From NCBI RefSeq assembly GCF_046630445.1, contig NC_092339.1:313719501-313783500 (forward strand): a DNA stretch of 64,000 nt, in the 5' to 3' direction. Source of the stretch: Rutidosis leptorrhynchoides. Lineage: Eukaryota > Streptophyta > Magnoliopsida > Asterales > Asteraceae. The notes below the pieces were generated by a model, which saw only the letters and a list, made by a program, of their open reading frames with translations, searched no databases and was not told the DNA's origin. The position numbers were made by a program, and so were the translations under genes. Positions within the stretch are counted from its first letter, which is position 1; every line of letters begins with the position of its first letter. Below, in pieces: positions 1 to 13,202 of the stretch.

Positions 1-628
1 AATCACTGGTTTCTTCTTCTTCGGACTTGGTTCGTTTTCCTAATTTTCTAGGAATATATGGTGTTCCTCTAATACGAGCCGTCGTTTTCCATAATGGTTT
101 AGAAAAACCTGGTGGTTTAGAGGTTCCCGGGTCATTGTTACATTTTAGGAAATACGGATGTTGTGGATACATATAAAGTTCATCTGGGTTGGAATCGGGT
201 TTCTCTATTTTTATACCTTTTCCCTTATTATTTTCTTTCTCTTTATTAAATTGGGTCGAGGTAATTTCTATAACATCATCGGAATCCTCATCGGGATCCG
301 ATTCATCGGAAAATTGGTAATCTTCCCAATATTTTGCTTCCTCGGCGGAAACCCCATTGACCATTATTAACTTTGGTCCGTTGGTTGAGGATTTTCTTTT
401 ATTTAATCGATTTACTATAGGTATCAATATTTATTCCTCCGGAACCTCTTCTTCTTATGGTTCCTCCTCTTCTAATTCATCCTCTTCTGGTTCCTCTTCT
501 TCCGGTTCCTCCTCTTTCGGTTCCTCCTCTTCCGGTTCCTCTTTGGGAATTTGTAAATCTTCCCAAAATATATTCGACTCATCATTATTATTGGGTGAAT
601 CAATGGGATTTGTGCTAGAGGTAGACAT
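1..628 (-). pseudogene. acidic accessory ORF of Ty3 copy 1, broken and partial
   Basis: This is a degenerate copy of the 199-aa acidic ORF at 18961-19560. It starts at ATG 628-626 with the same opening residues (MSTSS, then NPIDSPNNN) and the same Glu/Pro-rich run of EEEP and EEPK repeats. In-frame TAA stops occur at 457-455 and 433-431, and the downstream part is frame-disrupted. The C-terminal end is beyond the window edge. The Glu-rich segment has expanded differently from the intact copy, as low-complexity repeats do. The function is unknown. Its position between primer site and gag is the same in both copies, so it is a family trait rather than a chance ORF. Confidence 0.75.
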
Positions 629-826
629 CTATCACACAATATCAAACACGTTAAGAGATTAATATATCACATAATATTTACATGTTAATAATATATAGTT
701 TCCAAAAAAAAAAATGTTAAGCAATCGTTTTTGAAGAAAAACACGATCGAAGTCCAGACTCACTAATGCATCCTAACAAACTCGGTAAGACACTCTAATG
801 CAATTTTCTGGTTCTCTAAGACCAAC

Positions 827-839
827 GCTCTGATACCAA
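827..839 (-). other. primer binding site (initiator tRNA-Met)
   Basis: On the minus strand TTGGTATCAGAGC follows the LTR end (GGGACATTTCA) after one base. TGGTATCAGAGC is the standard plant primer site complementary to the 3' end of initiator tRNA-Met. It fixes the minus orientation of this element. Confidence 0.9.
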
Positions 840-1739
840 CTGAAATGTCCCGTTCATATTGATTATAAACGTTCCATATTAATTGATTTCGTCGCGAGGT
901 TTTAACCTCTATATGAGACGTTTTTCAAAGACTGCATTCATTTTTAAAACAACCATAACCTTTATTTTATCGATAATGGTTTAAAAAGCATTACGTAGAT
1001 TATCAAATAATGATAATCTAAAATATACCATTTACACACGACCATTACACAATGGTTTACAATAAGAATATATTACATCAAAAATAAGTTTCTTGAATGC
1101 AGTTTTTACATAATATCATACACGCATGGACTCCAAATCTTGTCCTTATTTTAGTATGCAACAGCGGAAGCTCTTAATAATCACCTGAGAATAAACATGC
1201 TTAAAATGTTAACAAAAATGTTGGTGAGTTATAGGTTTAACCTATATATTATCAAATCATAATAATAGACCACAAGATTTCATATTTCAATATACATCCC
1301 ATACATAGAGATAAAATTCATTCATGTGGTGAACACCTAGTAACCGACATTAACAAGATGCATATAAAAATATCCCCTATCATTCCGAGAAATCCTTCGG
1401 ACATGATAAAAACGAATTCGAAGTACTAAAGCATCCGGTACTTTGGATGGGGTTCGTTAGGCCCAATAGATCTATCTTTAGGATTCGCATCAATTAGTAG
1501 ATCGGTTTACTAATTCTTAGGTTACCAAGCAAAAGGGGCATATTCGGCTTCGATCATTCACCCATATAATGTAGTTTCAATTACTTGTGTCTATTTCGTA
1601 AAACATTTATAAAACTGCATGTATTCTCATCCCAAAATATAAGATTTTAAAAGTGGGACTATAACTCACTTTCACAGATTTTTACTTCGTCGAGAAGTAA
1701 GACTTGGCCACTGGTCGATTCACGAACCTATAATAAATA

Positions 1740-1860
<121 letters not shown>

Positions 1861-3699
1861 AAGTATGTTCAAAATATATTTACAACATTTTTAATACGTT
1901 TTACTGTTTTAAGTTTATTAAGTCAGCTGTCCTTGTTAGTAACCTACAACTAGTTGTCCATAATTAGATGTACAGAAATAAATCGATATATATTATCTTG
2001 AATCAATCCACGACCCAGTGTATACACGTCTCAGGCTAGATCACAACTCAAAGTATATATATTTTTAGAATCAACCTCAACCCTGTATAGCTAACTCCAA
2101 CATTACTGCATATAGAGTATCTATGGTTGTTCCAAATAATATATATACATGGGTCGATATGATATGTCAAAACATTTGCATACGTGTCTATGGTATCCCA
2201 AGATTACATAATATATTAGAATACATGTATAATACAATATAAGTTAACTAGGATATGATTAATATAGATTTGTTACAATATTTCCCGTAGCTACAACAAT
2301 CAAAAAATATCCAATCTTGTTTTACCCATAACTTCTTCGTTTTAAATCCGTTTTGAGTGAATCAAATTGCTATGGTTTCATATTGAACTCTATTTTATGA
2401 ATATAAATAGAAAAAGTATAGGTTTATAGTCGAAAATATAAGTTACAAGTCATTTTTGTAAAGGTAGTCATTTCAGTCGAAAAAACGACGTCTAGATGAC
2501 CATTTTAGAAAACATACTTCCACTTTGAGTTTAACCATGATTTTTGGATATAGTTTCATGTTCATAAGAAAAATAATTTTCCCAGAAGAACAACTTTTAA
2601 ATCAAAGTTTAACATAGTTTTTAATTAACTAACCCAAAACAGCCCGCAGTGTTACTACAACGGCGTATATCCGGTTTTACGGTGTTTTTTGTGTTTTTCG
2701 ATTTTAAATCATTAAGTTAGCATATCATATAGATATAGAACATGTGTTTAGTTGATTTTAAAAGTCAAGTTAGAAGGATTAACTTTTGTTTGCGAATAAG
2801 TTTAGAATTAACTAAACTATGTTCTAGTGATTTCAAGTTTAAACCTTCGAATAAGGTAGTTTTATATATATGAATCGAATGATGTTATGAACATCATTAC
2901 TACCACAGGTTTTGTGGATAAACCTACTGGAAATGAGAAAAATAGATCTAGCTTCAAAGGATCCTTGGATGGCTTGAAAGTTCTTGAAGCAGAATCATGA
3001 CATGAAAACAAGTTCAAGTAAGATTTCCACTCGAAATAAGATTGTTATAGTTATAGAAATTGAATCAAAGTTTGAATATGAGTATTACCTTGTATTAGAA
3101 AGATATCTTTCTGTAAATAAGAAAGATTTCTTGAAGTTGGATTATCACTTTACAAGATTGGAAGTAAGCTAGCAAACTTGGAAGTATTCTTGATTTTATG
3201 AAACTAGAACTTATAGAATTTATGAAGAACACTTAGAACTTGAAGATAGAACTTGAGAGAGATCACTTAGATGAAGAAAATTGAAGAATGAAAGTGTTTG
3301 TAGATGTTTTTGGTCATTGGTATATGGATTAGATATAAAGGATGTGTAATTTTGTTTTCATGTAAATAAGTCATGAATGATTATTCATATTTTTGTAATT
3401 ATATGAGATATTTCATGCTAGTTGCCAAATGATGGTTCCTACATGTTTTAGGTGACTCACATGGGCTACAAAGAGCTGATAATTAGAGTGTATATACCAA
3501 TAGTACATACATCTAAAAGCTGTGTATTGTACGAGTACGAATACGGTTGCATACGAGTAGAATTGTTGATGAAACTGAATGAGGATGTAATTGTAAGCAT
3601 TTTTATTAAGTAGAAGTATTTTGATAAGTGTCTTGAAGTCTTTCAAAAGTGTATGAATACATATTAAAACACTACATGTATATACATTTTAACTGAGTC

Positions 3700-4190
3700 A
3701 TTAAGTCATTGTTAGTCGTTACATGTATATGTTGTTTTGAAACCTTTAGGTTAACGGTCTTGTTAAATGTTATTAACCCATTGTTTATTATATCTAAATA
3801 GATGTTAAATTGTTACATTATCATGATATTATGATATATAATATATCTTAGTATGATATATATACAGCTAAATGTCGTTACAACGATAATCGTTACATAT
3901 ATGTCTCGTTTCGAAATCATTAAGTTAGTAGTCTTATTTTTACATATGTAGTTCATTGTTAATACACTTAATGATATATTTACTTATCATTTAACATAAT
4001 TAACCAAGTGTATCAATATCTTAATATGATTCATATGTACTTAGTAAGACGTTGTGATAACGATAATCGTTATATATATCGTTTTCGAGTTTCTTAATTT
4101 AATAATCTCATTTTTATGTATATAACTCATTGTTAAAATACCTAATGAGATACTTACTTATCATAAAATCATTTTAACTATTTATATAAC
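3700..4190. repeat. diverged tandem repeats of about 175 bp in the LTR U3
   Basis: Three related units follow each other. Units 2 and 3 carry AACGATAATCGTT (3882-3894 and 4059-4071, 177 bp apart), and unit 1 has a weaker version near 3711-3723. AACGAT and ATCGTT form an inverted repeat around a single base. Each unit then continues with a similar string through TTAAGTTAGTAGTC- and TCATTGTTAA-like words. The same arrangement is in every other LTR of the family. It lies at the upstream (U3) end in the element's own orientation, where enhancers usually sit. Confidence 0.7.
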
Positions 4191-4394
4191 CATATATATG
4201 TCATCATATAGTTTTTACAAGTTTTAACGTTCGTGAATCACCGGTCAACTTGGGTGGTCAATTGTCTATATGAAACCTATTTCAATTAATCAAGTCTTAA
4301 TAAGTTTGATTGCTTAACATGTTGGAAACACTTAATCGTGTAAATATCAATTTAATTTAATATATATAAACATGGAAAAGTTCGGGTCACTACA

Positions 4395-6293
4395 GATGAG
4401 GACAAACGCCGTGTTGGACTTGACCCTAAGATCAGAACCTTGTTAGGAATAACCTTACCTAACCATCTGTTTAAACAGATTAAGGGAAAATCAAATGCTA
4501 AAGCTATGTTAGACTATCTTGATGCTACATATGAGGGTATGGATGAAGTTAGGAAAGATAAGATTATAGCTTTGAAAAGAGAATATGAAATGTTCTTTGC
4601 CTACAAAACTGAGACACTTAACAAAACCTTCATTAGGTTTAACTCTTTAGTTGCTGACTTACTCAAATTGAAAGTCACATATACTGACTTTGAACAAGTC
4701 AACAAATTCATTGACTCACTGCCCATAAAATGGAAACTTGTTACTGACCCATTAAGAACCACTCAGACTTTAAAGAATTTTAACATGTCTCCTCTGTATG
4801 GTACACTTTGGAACCATGAGAAGGCAGAGGTCAAACTTGAGCTTAATTTGAAAGAAAACTTTAAGTCTGCCCCACCACTTCAAAATCTACAAAGTCAGAT
4901 GATACTGCTCTTCTTGCTGCTGCTAAAAGAAAAGCCCAAAAGGCTTTATTAGTTCAAAAGTTGATAGCAGAAGAAGAGTCAACCGAAGAGGAGGATAGTG
5001 GTAGTGGGTCTGAGGAAAGCAGTGATGATGAGGATGATGTGGAAGGATTTGCTGAAGGTATAGCTTTGCGGGCTAGGCAGTTCAAAATGTTCAATCGCAG
5101 TTGAACCAGCAAACCATATAAAGTGAGTAAGAAGCCAAGTGCTAGGTATGGCAGCAAATCAGTCAAGGGCCCTAAATCTGAAGTTTACAATTGTGGGAAG
5201 GTTGGACATTTTGCTGCTGAATACATGTCCAGGAAACCTTCAACATCACATGCTAACTCATTCTCAAAAGCTGAAAAGTACAAGAATAAGTACTGACCTT
5301 AAAAAGGTGGTAGCCTCCTGGTGCTTATCTGCTCAACGCACAGCCAAATGCATTAATGAGCAGATACCTGCTCAGGTTGAGGCTTTCTTTGCTAGTGACT
5401 ATGATGTTGCTGCTGCTCACGCTGAAGTCACTTTCATGGACCTTATGCTTGAAACTGATCCTGATGCTGTCTTGCCAAATACTTTTACCAAGATAGTTAA
5501 TGGTAATAAGGTCTTCACAAATAAATTTGTAAGACCTGCTGCTAACCCACCACCTGCCATGAAAGAGATAATTGAGGATGAAGAAAGAGCAAAAGAAACT
5601 AGTACCTCAACTGATGAGACTACTGACCCCTCTAGCATCTACTACATGAATCCAAAAGAAAGACGTATTAAAGGGGAAATCACTGAAAATAATCAAAGAA
5701 AGTTAACATCAATTGATTCCCCTTCGTGTTCAAATTCTACCAATGTTGAGCCAGCTGATGAAAATCGTACTGGTCAACCAGTAGCTGTAGACAAGCCAGC
5801 AAAACGCAATACTGGCAAGTCAAAGGCAGCATCAAGATTCATACTGGTCAACCAGTATTAGCTAACAAGCTAGTAACTTCCCACATTGGCTCGTCAAATA
5901 ACAAAGGCAAAGCAGTATACCATGATTATGGTACTAGTTCCAAGAAGAAAGCTGCCCTTAAGGAAAAAAGGTAAAGTGGACCAAATTGTGGAATCGTGTG
6001 CTGGGTCATCGATCACTGAGATAATGACTGTTAAGCTTGACCAGCTCATAGCCGCTATAGCTGAAAGCAGACCTGATCTTACTGCCCCCATTAAGTCTGT
6101 GAATGACCACTCACCTAGACCAAAAGTGAGAAAATGCTACAAGTGTGGCAGCAAGTTTCACTTGGCCAACCAGTGTACTCAAACCCAAACCCCATCTGCT
6201 GCTGCCTCTTCAAGCAAACCAGCAGACAGGAAGAGATCGATAAAGATGACCCTTCCAGAACCCATCCTTGGATGGGTTCCTAAAAAGAACTAA
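4395..6293 (+). pseudogene. copia gag, broken
   Basis: Gag packages element RNA in virus-like particles. The frame is already open at 4395, so its start was lost to the insertion there. The first part (to 4952) has the UBN2-type copia gag core, with words such as KREYEMFFAYKTE and INKFIDSLP-like FIDSLPIKWK. A frameshift near 4885-4900 moves the reading into an acidic linker, followed by stops at 5102-5104 and 5294-5296. A first zinc knuckle (CGKVGHFAAE, last Cys changed to Tyr) lies near 5190-5230, and a second intact one (CYKCGSKFHLANQC) near 6136-6177. Between them is a Ser/Thr/Lys-rich spacer. Two knuckles and this large size fit SIRE-type gag. Confidence 0.75.
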
Positions 6294-7864
6294 TCTCTTA
6301 GCTACTGTGCAGGGCATTCAAAACAAGCAGATCTGGTATCTCGATAGTGGATGTTCGAGACATATGACCGAATGTAAGTCCCTGCTGATGGACTATCAAG
6401 AAAAGGATGGTCCAGTTGTGTTGTATGGAGATATTTCGCTGGGCCACACAAAAGGTTTTGGTACTTTAACAAATGAGAATGTTACATTCTCAAATGTGAC
6501 ATATGTCGTTGGGCTCAAACATAATCTACTCAGCATAAGCCAACTGACAAGCAAAAGTAAGATAGTCTAATTCAGAAGGAAAATTGGCACTATTTTTGAT
6601 AAGATAGGGAAGTCACTGATGACAGCAAAAAGACATGAGAACATGTATCAGATTGACATGAACACAGCAGTCACAACAACAGATACCTGTTTTTATTCAA
6701 AGGCAGCTGACAACCTCAAGTGGTTATGGCACAAGAGACTCTTACATCTCAACTTTAAAGATATTCACAAATTATCTAGTAAAAGTTTGGTGTCTGGGCT
6801 ACCCACAATGTCTTATGTGAAGGACAGATTGTGTCCTGGTTGTGAAAAAGGGAAGCATGACCATGCTTCATTCAAGTCAAAGCAGATTTCATCTGTTGAG
6901 AAACCATTTCACCTACTTCATATGGATCTTGTTGGTCATGTTAATGTAGCCAGCTGTAGTGGGAAGAAGTATACACTGGTTATTGTTGATGAATATTCCA
7001 GGTACACTTGGGTATTCTTTTTGAAGCAAAAGAGTGAAGCTGCTGACGAAATTATCAATTTTATCAAAAGAATGGCACTATTGAATGGGCAACTGGTGAA
7101 ACAGCTAAGAATTGATCATGGTATAGAATTCAGAAATGCAACTTTAGAAGAATTATGCGCTGATAAAGGTATTTTACAAAACTTTTCTACTGTGAGAACA
7201 CCACAACAAAAATGGTGTTGCAGAAAGAAGAAACACAACTCTCATTGAAGCAGCTAGATCTATGTTGACTGAGTGACCTGAGTCTGGCTTGAAGAATTCA
7301 TATTGGGCAGAAGCTGTGAATACTGCCTGCTTTACCAAGAATAGGTCTTTAATTGTGAAAAGACATCAGAAGACTGCTTATGAAGTTCTCAAAGAAAGAA
7401 AACCCTCAATTTCATTTCTTCATATATTTGGCACTCCCTGTTACATTCTAAACAATTGGGACCAGCTTGGTAAGTTTGATGCTAAAGCTGATGAAGGTAT
7501 ATTTCTTGGATATTCCAATGTGTCAAAGGCATATAGGGTTTTTAAAAAGAGAAGGGGCTGTTTTGAAGAATCCATTAATGTTACATTTGATGAAACTGCC
7601 CCCATTTCATCTTCTGACCAAGAAGATGAGGAGTTACTATTTAAAGAGCCTACTCAGCAAGCTCTTGATGATGAAGAAGAACCAGCACCAACTCCCTCAC
7701 CAATCCATATTGTTGGGTTCTCTGATGATGAGATGGAATATTCTGTTCCATCTGTGTCTAAACCATGTGGACCTACTGGCTCAACTGAAGTACTACAAAT
7801 TGAACAAAGGTCTACTGGTTCTGAAGGATCACAGGCTGGTACTGGTTTCACTCATAATGAATAG
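6268..7864 (+). pseudogene. copia protease and integrase, broken
   Basis: The aspartic protease begins near 6330 with WYLDSGCSRHMT, the usual copia DSG site. A stop near 6568-6570 follows LLSISQLTSK. The integrase zinc-binding and catalytic core come next (6619-7248), with CPGCEKGK, then MDLVG (first catalytic Asp) and RIDHG (usually RSDNG, second Asp). A frameshift near 7210 splits the segment that would carry the catalytic Glu (the AERRN-like word is read in another frame). Integrase sequence continues from 7289 (SYWAEAVNTA, then KPSISFLHIFG) into a Glu/Pro-rich linker. The element cannot encode a working integrase. Confidence 0.8.
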
Positions 7865-9560
7865 CTATCTACTACTGCTGCTCATACTGCTGAACCAGCT
7901 GACGATCAAGATGTTGTGTATTCCACAACAAGCTCACCTGTTCACAATAATAGATGGACAAAGGAGCATCCAATTGAGCAGGTTATTGGTAATCTGGCTA
8001 GTGGTGTTAAGATAAGGAGACATGAAACCAGCAACTTTTGTATGCATGTAAACTTTGTATCTACCATTGAACCTACATGTCCAGAAGAAACAATGAAAGA
8101 TTCTAGCTGGGCAGGAGCTATGCAAGAAGAGATCTCCTAGTTTGATAGGAATAAGGTTTGGACATTGGTACCTAAACATGATGATGAAACAAAGAAGATC
8201 ATTGGTACCAAGTGGGTTTTCAAGAATAAGATGGATGAAGATGGGATTGTTATCAGAAACAAAGCTAGATTGATAGCTCAAGGTTTCAAACAGGAAGAAG
8301 GATTGGATTATGGAGAGACATATGCACCAGTGGCTAGGATGGAAGCTATTCGATTGTTCTTGGCATATGCTGCTAAGATGAACTTTACGGTATTCCAGAT
8401 GGATGTTAAGTCTGCATTTCTAAATGGGATGCTGTACGAAGAAATCTATGTCAAACAGCCTCCTGATTTTGTAAGCAGTAAATATCCAGACCATGTCTAC
8501 AAGTTAGACAAAGCTCTTTATGGCCTAAAATAGGCACCAAGAGCATGGTATGAGACATTTCATGTGTATCTCACTGGTATAGGTTTTAAAGTTGGAACAA
8601 TTGATACCACTCTATTCTTAAAGGAGATAGATGGTGATCTCTTGCTGGTACATATATACGTGGATGATATTATTTATGGATCTAAAAATGAAAAACATTG
8701 TCAAGATTTTTCAAAACTTATGTCAAAGACATATGAAATGAGTTTACAAAGAGATTTGCAATACTTTTTAGGATTGCAATTTAAACAACTTGATAATGGG
8801 ATTTTTATAAGTCAAGATAAATATATCAAAGATATGTTAAAGAAATTTGGTCTGACTTGTTTAAAAGATATAGGGACTCCAATGACAGTATCTATCAAAA
8901 TAGATGCTGATCCCAATGGTGAACCAGTCAATATCACTGAATATAGCGGTATGATTGGGTCCCTACTTTATCTAATAGCCAACAGACTAGATATTATGTT
9001 TGCCACATGTCTCTGTGTCAGATATCAAGCTGGTCCTAAAGAGTCACATTTGCTGGCAGTTAAGAGGATATTTAGGTATCTGAAAGCTACTGCCAAACGT
9101 GGTCTTTGGTATCCCAAAGACCAGGATTTTGAACTAATTGGGTATTCAGATGCTGATTTTCCAAGGTGTAAAATAGACAGGAAAAGTACTACTGGTGGTT
9201 GCCAGTTAGTGGGTGGTAGGCTAGTCAGCCGGACGAGCAAAAAGCAAAATACTGTGTCCACATCTACTGCTGAGGCAGAATATGTTTCTGCTGGTAGCTG
9301 TACTGCTCAAGTACTATGGATGCAAAGCTAGCTGAAGGAATAACACCAGTGCAATTGCCATCACCAACGATCCTGTGATGCATTCAAGGACAAAGCACAT
9401 TGATGTTCGATATCACTTCATAAGGGATCATGTTCAAAAAAGAGATGTGGAGCTTCACTTCATTTCAACAGACCAGCAGTTAGCAGATCTTATCACAAAG
9501 CCCTTAGATGAGAAACGTTTTAACTACCTCATCTCCGAGTTGGGTATACTTGAACTCTAA
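7865..9560 (+). pseudogene. copia reverse transcriptase and RNase H, broken
   Basis: The RT starts after the linker. WAGAMQEEI precedes a TAG at 8138-8140, where a Gln is expected. The fingers and palm follow with ARLIAQGF, DYGETYAPVAR and QMDVKSAFLNG. A TAG at 8531-8533 replaces Gln in the ALYGLKQAPRAW motif. The catalytic box is intact as YVDDI near 8660. RNase H lies at about 9120-9560, with YSDADF, the TEAEY-like AEAEYVSA and a C-terminal LADLITKPL; it is broken again between 9331 and 9375. Both RT stops fit CAG-to-TAG transitions, as expected of a long-methylated copy. Confidence 0.85.
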
Positions 9561-9642
9561 AATAAAAGACAATTTTGTTGGTGTGCTGGCTCTACAGCAT
9601 GTAAGGCAAACCAGTAAGTCACAATTCTTTACTTACTGCCTA
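9561..9642 (+). other. copia 3' spacer and left TSD of the solo LTR
   Basis: This is non-coding sequence after the copia pol stop. Its last five bases (9638-9642, GCCTA) are the left copy of the target-site duplication whose right copy is 55794-55798. Confidence 0.8.
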
Positions 9643-9741
9643 TGTCATACCCCGTCCAAAATCTTCCTGAACGAATACAATAACATCTGGTACCATTGCG
9701 ATGAATGGACCTTTATATACCATGAACGACTCCAAGTAATG
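9643..9741 (-). repeat. solo LTR (B), 3' terminal fragment
   Basis: This is the minus-strand end of an LTR, reading ...GGACGGGGTATGACA at 9643. It matches the end of the LTR at 56780-60446: ATTACTTGGAGTC, TTATTGTATTCGTTC and GGACGGG line up in order. It is cut from the next fragment (from 23201) by the complete Ty3 element, with TAATG duplicated at 9737-9741 and 23196-23200. Confidence 0.85.
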
Positions 9742-12700
9742 TGAAATGTCCCGTTCTTATTGATTAAAAACGTTCCATATTAATTGATTTCGTTGCGAGG
9801 TTTTGACCTCTATATGTGACGTTTTTCAAAGACTGCATTCATTTTTAAAACAAACCATAACCTTTATTTCATCAATAAAGGTTTAAAAAGCTTTACGTAG
9901 ATTATCAAATAATGATAATCTAAAATATCCAGTTTACACACGACTATTACATAATGGTTTACAATACAAATATGTTACAACGAAATAAGTTTCTTGAATG
10001 CAGTTTTTACACAATATCATACAAGCATGGACTCAAAATCTTGTCCTTATTTAAGTATGCGACAACGGAAGCTCTTAATAATCACCTGAGAATAAACATG
10101 CTTAAAACGTCAACAAAAATTGTTGGTGAGTTATAGGTTTAACCTATATATATCAAATCGTAACAATAGACCACAAGATTTCATATTTCAATATACATCC
10201 CATACATAGAGATAAAAATCATTCATATGGTGAACACATGGTAACCGACATTAACAAGATGCATATATAAGAATATCCCCATCATTCCGGGACACCCTTC
10301 GGATATGATATAAATTTCGAAGTACTAAAGCATCCAGTACTTTGGATGGGGTTTGTTAGGCCCAATAGATCTATCTTTAGGATTCGCGTCAATTAGGGTG
10401 TCTGTTTCCTAATTCTTAGATTACCAGACTTAGTAAAAAGGGGCATATTCGATTTCGATAATTCAACCATAGAATGTAGTTTCACGTACTTGTGTCTATT
10501 TTGTAAATTATTTATAAAACCTGCATGTATTCTCATTCCAAAAATATTAGATTTTAAAAGTGGGACTATAACTCACTTTCACAGATTTTTACTTCATCGG
10601 GAAGTAAGACTTGGCCACTGGTTGATTCACGAACCTATAACAATATATACATATATATCAAAGTATGTTCAAAATATATTTTCAACACTTTTAATATATT
10701 TTGATGTTTTAAGTTTATTAAGTCAGCTGTCCTCGTTAGTAACCTACAACTAGTTGTCCACAGTTAGATGTATAGAAATAAATTGATAAATATTATCTTG
10801 AATCAATCCACGACCCAGTGTATACGTATCTCAGTATTGATCACAACTCAAACTATATATATTTTGGAATCAACCTCAACCCTGTATAGCTAACTCCAAC
10901 ATTCACATATAGAGTGTCTATAGTTTTTCCGAAATATATATAGATGTGTCGACATGATAGGTCGAAACATTGTATATGTGTCTATGGTATCTCAAGATTA
11001 CATAATATACAATACAAGTTGATTAAGTTATGGTTGGAATAGATTTGTTACCAATTTTCACGTAGCTAAAATGAGAAAAATTATCTAATCTTGTTTTACC
11101 CATAACTTCTTCATTTTAAATCCGTTTTGAGTGAATCAAATTGCTATGGTTTCATATTGAACTCTATTTTATGAATCTAAATAGAAAAAGTATAGGTTTA
11201 TAGTTGGAAAAATAAGTTACAAGTCATTTTTGTAAAGGTAGTCATTTCAGTCGAAAGAACGACGTCTAGATGACCATTTTAGAAAACATACTTCCACTTT
11301 GAGTTTAACCATAATTTTTGGATATAGTTTCATGTTCATAATAAAAATCATTTTTCCAGAAGTATAGCTTTTAAATCAAAGTTTTTCATAGTTTTTAATT
11401 ATCCAAACCAAAACAGCCCCCGGTTGTAAGTACGACGGCGTAAATCCGGTTTTATGGTGTTTATCGTGTTTCCGGATTTTAAATCATTAAATTAGCATAT
11501 CATATAGATATATATCATGTGTATAGTTGATTTTAAAAGTGTAGTTAGAAGGATTAACTTTATTTGCGAACAAGTTTAGAATTAACTAAACTATGTTCTA
11601 GTGATTACTAGTTTACCACTTCGAATATGATAGCTTTTTATGTATGAATCGAATGATGTTATGAACATCATTACTACCTTAAGTTCCTTGGATAAACCTA
11701 CTGAAAAAGAGAAAAATGGATCTAGCTTCAACGGATCCTTGGATGGCTCGAAGTTCTTGAAGCAGAATCATGACACGAAAACAAGTTCAAGTAAGATCAT
11801 CACTTGAAATAAGATCGTTATAGTTATAGAAATTGAACCAAAGTTTGAATATGATTATTACCTTGTATTAGAATAATAACCTACTGTAAGAAAAAAATAT
11901 TTCTTGAGGTTGGATGATCACCTTACAAGATTGGAAGTGAGCTAGCAAACTTGAAAGTATTCTTGATTTTATGTAACTAGAACTTGTAGAATTTATGAAG
12001 AACACTTAGAACATGAAGATAGAACTTGAAAGAGATCAATTAGATGAATAAAATTGAAGAATGAAAGTATTTGTAGGTGTTTTTGGTCGTTGGTTTATGG
12101 ATGAAATATAAAGGATATGTAATTTTATTTTCATGTAAATAAGTCATGAATGATTACTCATATTTTTGTAATTTTATGAGATATTTAATGCTAGTTGCCA
12201 AATTATGGTTCCCACATGTGTTAGGTGACTCACATGGGCTGCTAAGAGCTGATCATTGAAGTGTATATACCAATAGTACATACATCTAAAAGCTGTGTAT
12301 TGTACGAGTACGAATACGGGTGCATACGAGTAGAATTGTTGATGAAACTGAACGAGGATGTAATTGTAAGCATTTTTGTTAAGTAGAAGTATTTTGATAA
12401 GTGTCTTGAAGTCTTTCAAAAGTGTATGAATACATATTAAAACACTACATGTATATACATTTTAACTGAGTCATTAAGTCATCGTTAGTCGTTACATGTA
12501 AGTGTTGTTTTGGAACCTTTAGGTTAACGATCTTGTTAAGTGTTGTTAACCCAATGTTTATAATATCAAATGAGATTTTAAATTATTATATTATCATGAT
12601 ATTATGATGTATAAATATTTCTTATTATGATATATACACATTAAATGTCGTTACAACGATAATCGTTACATATATGTCTCATTTCGAAATCATTAAGTTA

Positions 12701-13167
12701 GTAGTCTTATTTTTACATATGTATTTCATTGTTAATACACTTAATAATATATTTACTTATCATTTAACATAATTAACCAAGTGTATCAATATCTTAATAT
12801 GATTCATATGTACCCAGTAAGATGTTGTTATAACGATAATCGTTATATATATCGTTTTCGAGTTTCTTAAATTAATAGTCTCATTTTTATGTATATAACT
12901 CATTGTTAAAATACCTAATGAGATACATACTTATAATAAAATCATTTTAACTATATATATAACCATATATATGTCATCGTATAGTTTTTACAAGTTTTAA
13001 CGTTCGTGAATCACCGGTCAACTTGGGTGGTCAATTGTCTATATGAAACCTATTTCAATTAATCAAGTCTTAACAAGTTTGATTGCTTAACATGTTGGAA
13101 ACACTTAATCATGTAAATAACAATTTCATTTCATATATATAAACATAGAAAAGTTCGGGTCACTACA
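9742..13167 (-). repeat. 3' LTR of the complete Ty3 element
   Basis: 3426 bp, reading TGTAGTGACCCG to GGGACATTTCA on the minus strand. It begins directly after the polypurine tract. A TATA-like CCTTTATATTT lies on the minus strand around 12104-12116. The only ORFs are short ones shared with other LTR copies, without ATG or recognisable domains. Confidence 0.93.
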
Positions 13168-13182
13168 GTACCTACCCGTTAA
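13168..13182 (-). other. polypurine tract before the 3' LTR
   Basis: On the minus strand TTAACGGGTAGGTAC directly abuts the LTR start TGTAGTGACC. Plus-strand DNA synthesis would be primed here. It is preceded by CGGGACGAAATTTATT, which also precedes the tract at 25877-25891. The same 13-14-base core recurs inside the element at 17931-17951. Confidence 0.8.
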
Positions 13183-13202
13183 ATAAATTTCGTCCCGAAA
13201 TT

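Larger units (their letters stand above)
4395..9642 (+). mobile_element. Ty1/copia element (SIRE-like), gag-pol part, decayed
   Basis: This is a copia-order element: gag with zinc knuckles, protease, integrase, then RT and RNase H. Its 5' LTR and gag start were separated by the insertion ending at 4394 and are outside the window. After pol the element is interrupted at 9642/9643 by a solo LTR. It resumes at 55799, proven by the duplicated GCCTA at 9638-9642 and 55794-55798. Two knuckles in an extended gag and an extra ORF after pol suggest the SIRE/Maximus lineage. Many stops and frameshifts make it the oldest layer here. Confidence 0.85.

Noticed and set aside
3882-4071. CRISPR-like spaced palindromes
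   Set aside because: Only two or three degenerate units of about 175 bp in a plant LTR; tandem U3 repeats are the natural explanation.
5894-6091. Minus-strand 65-codon ORF
   Set aside because: Antisense to copia gag.
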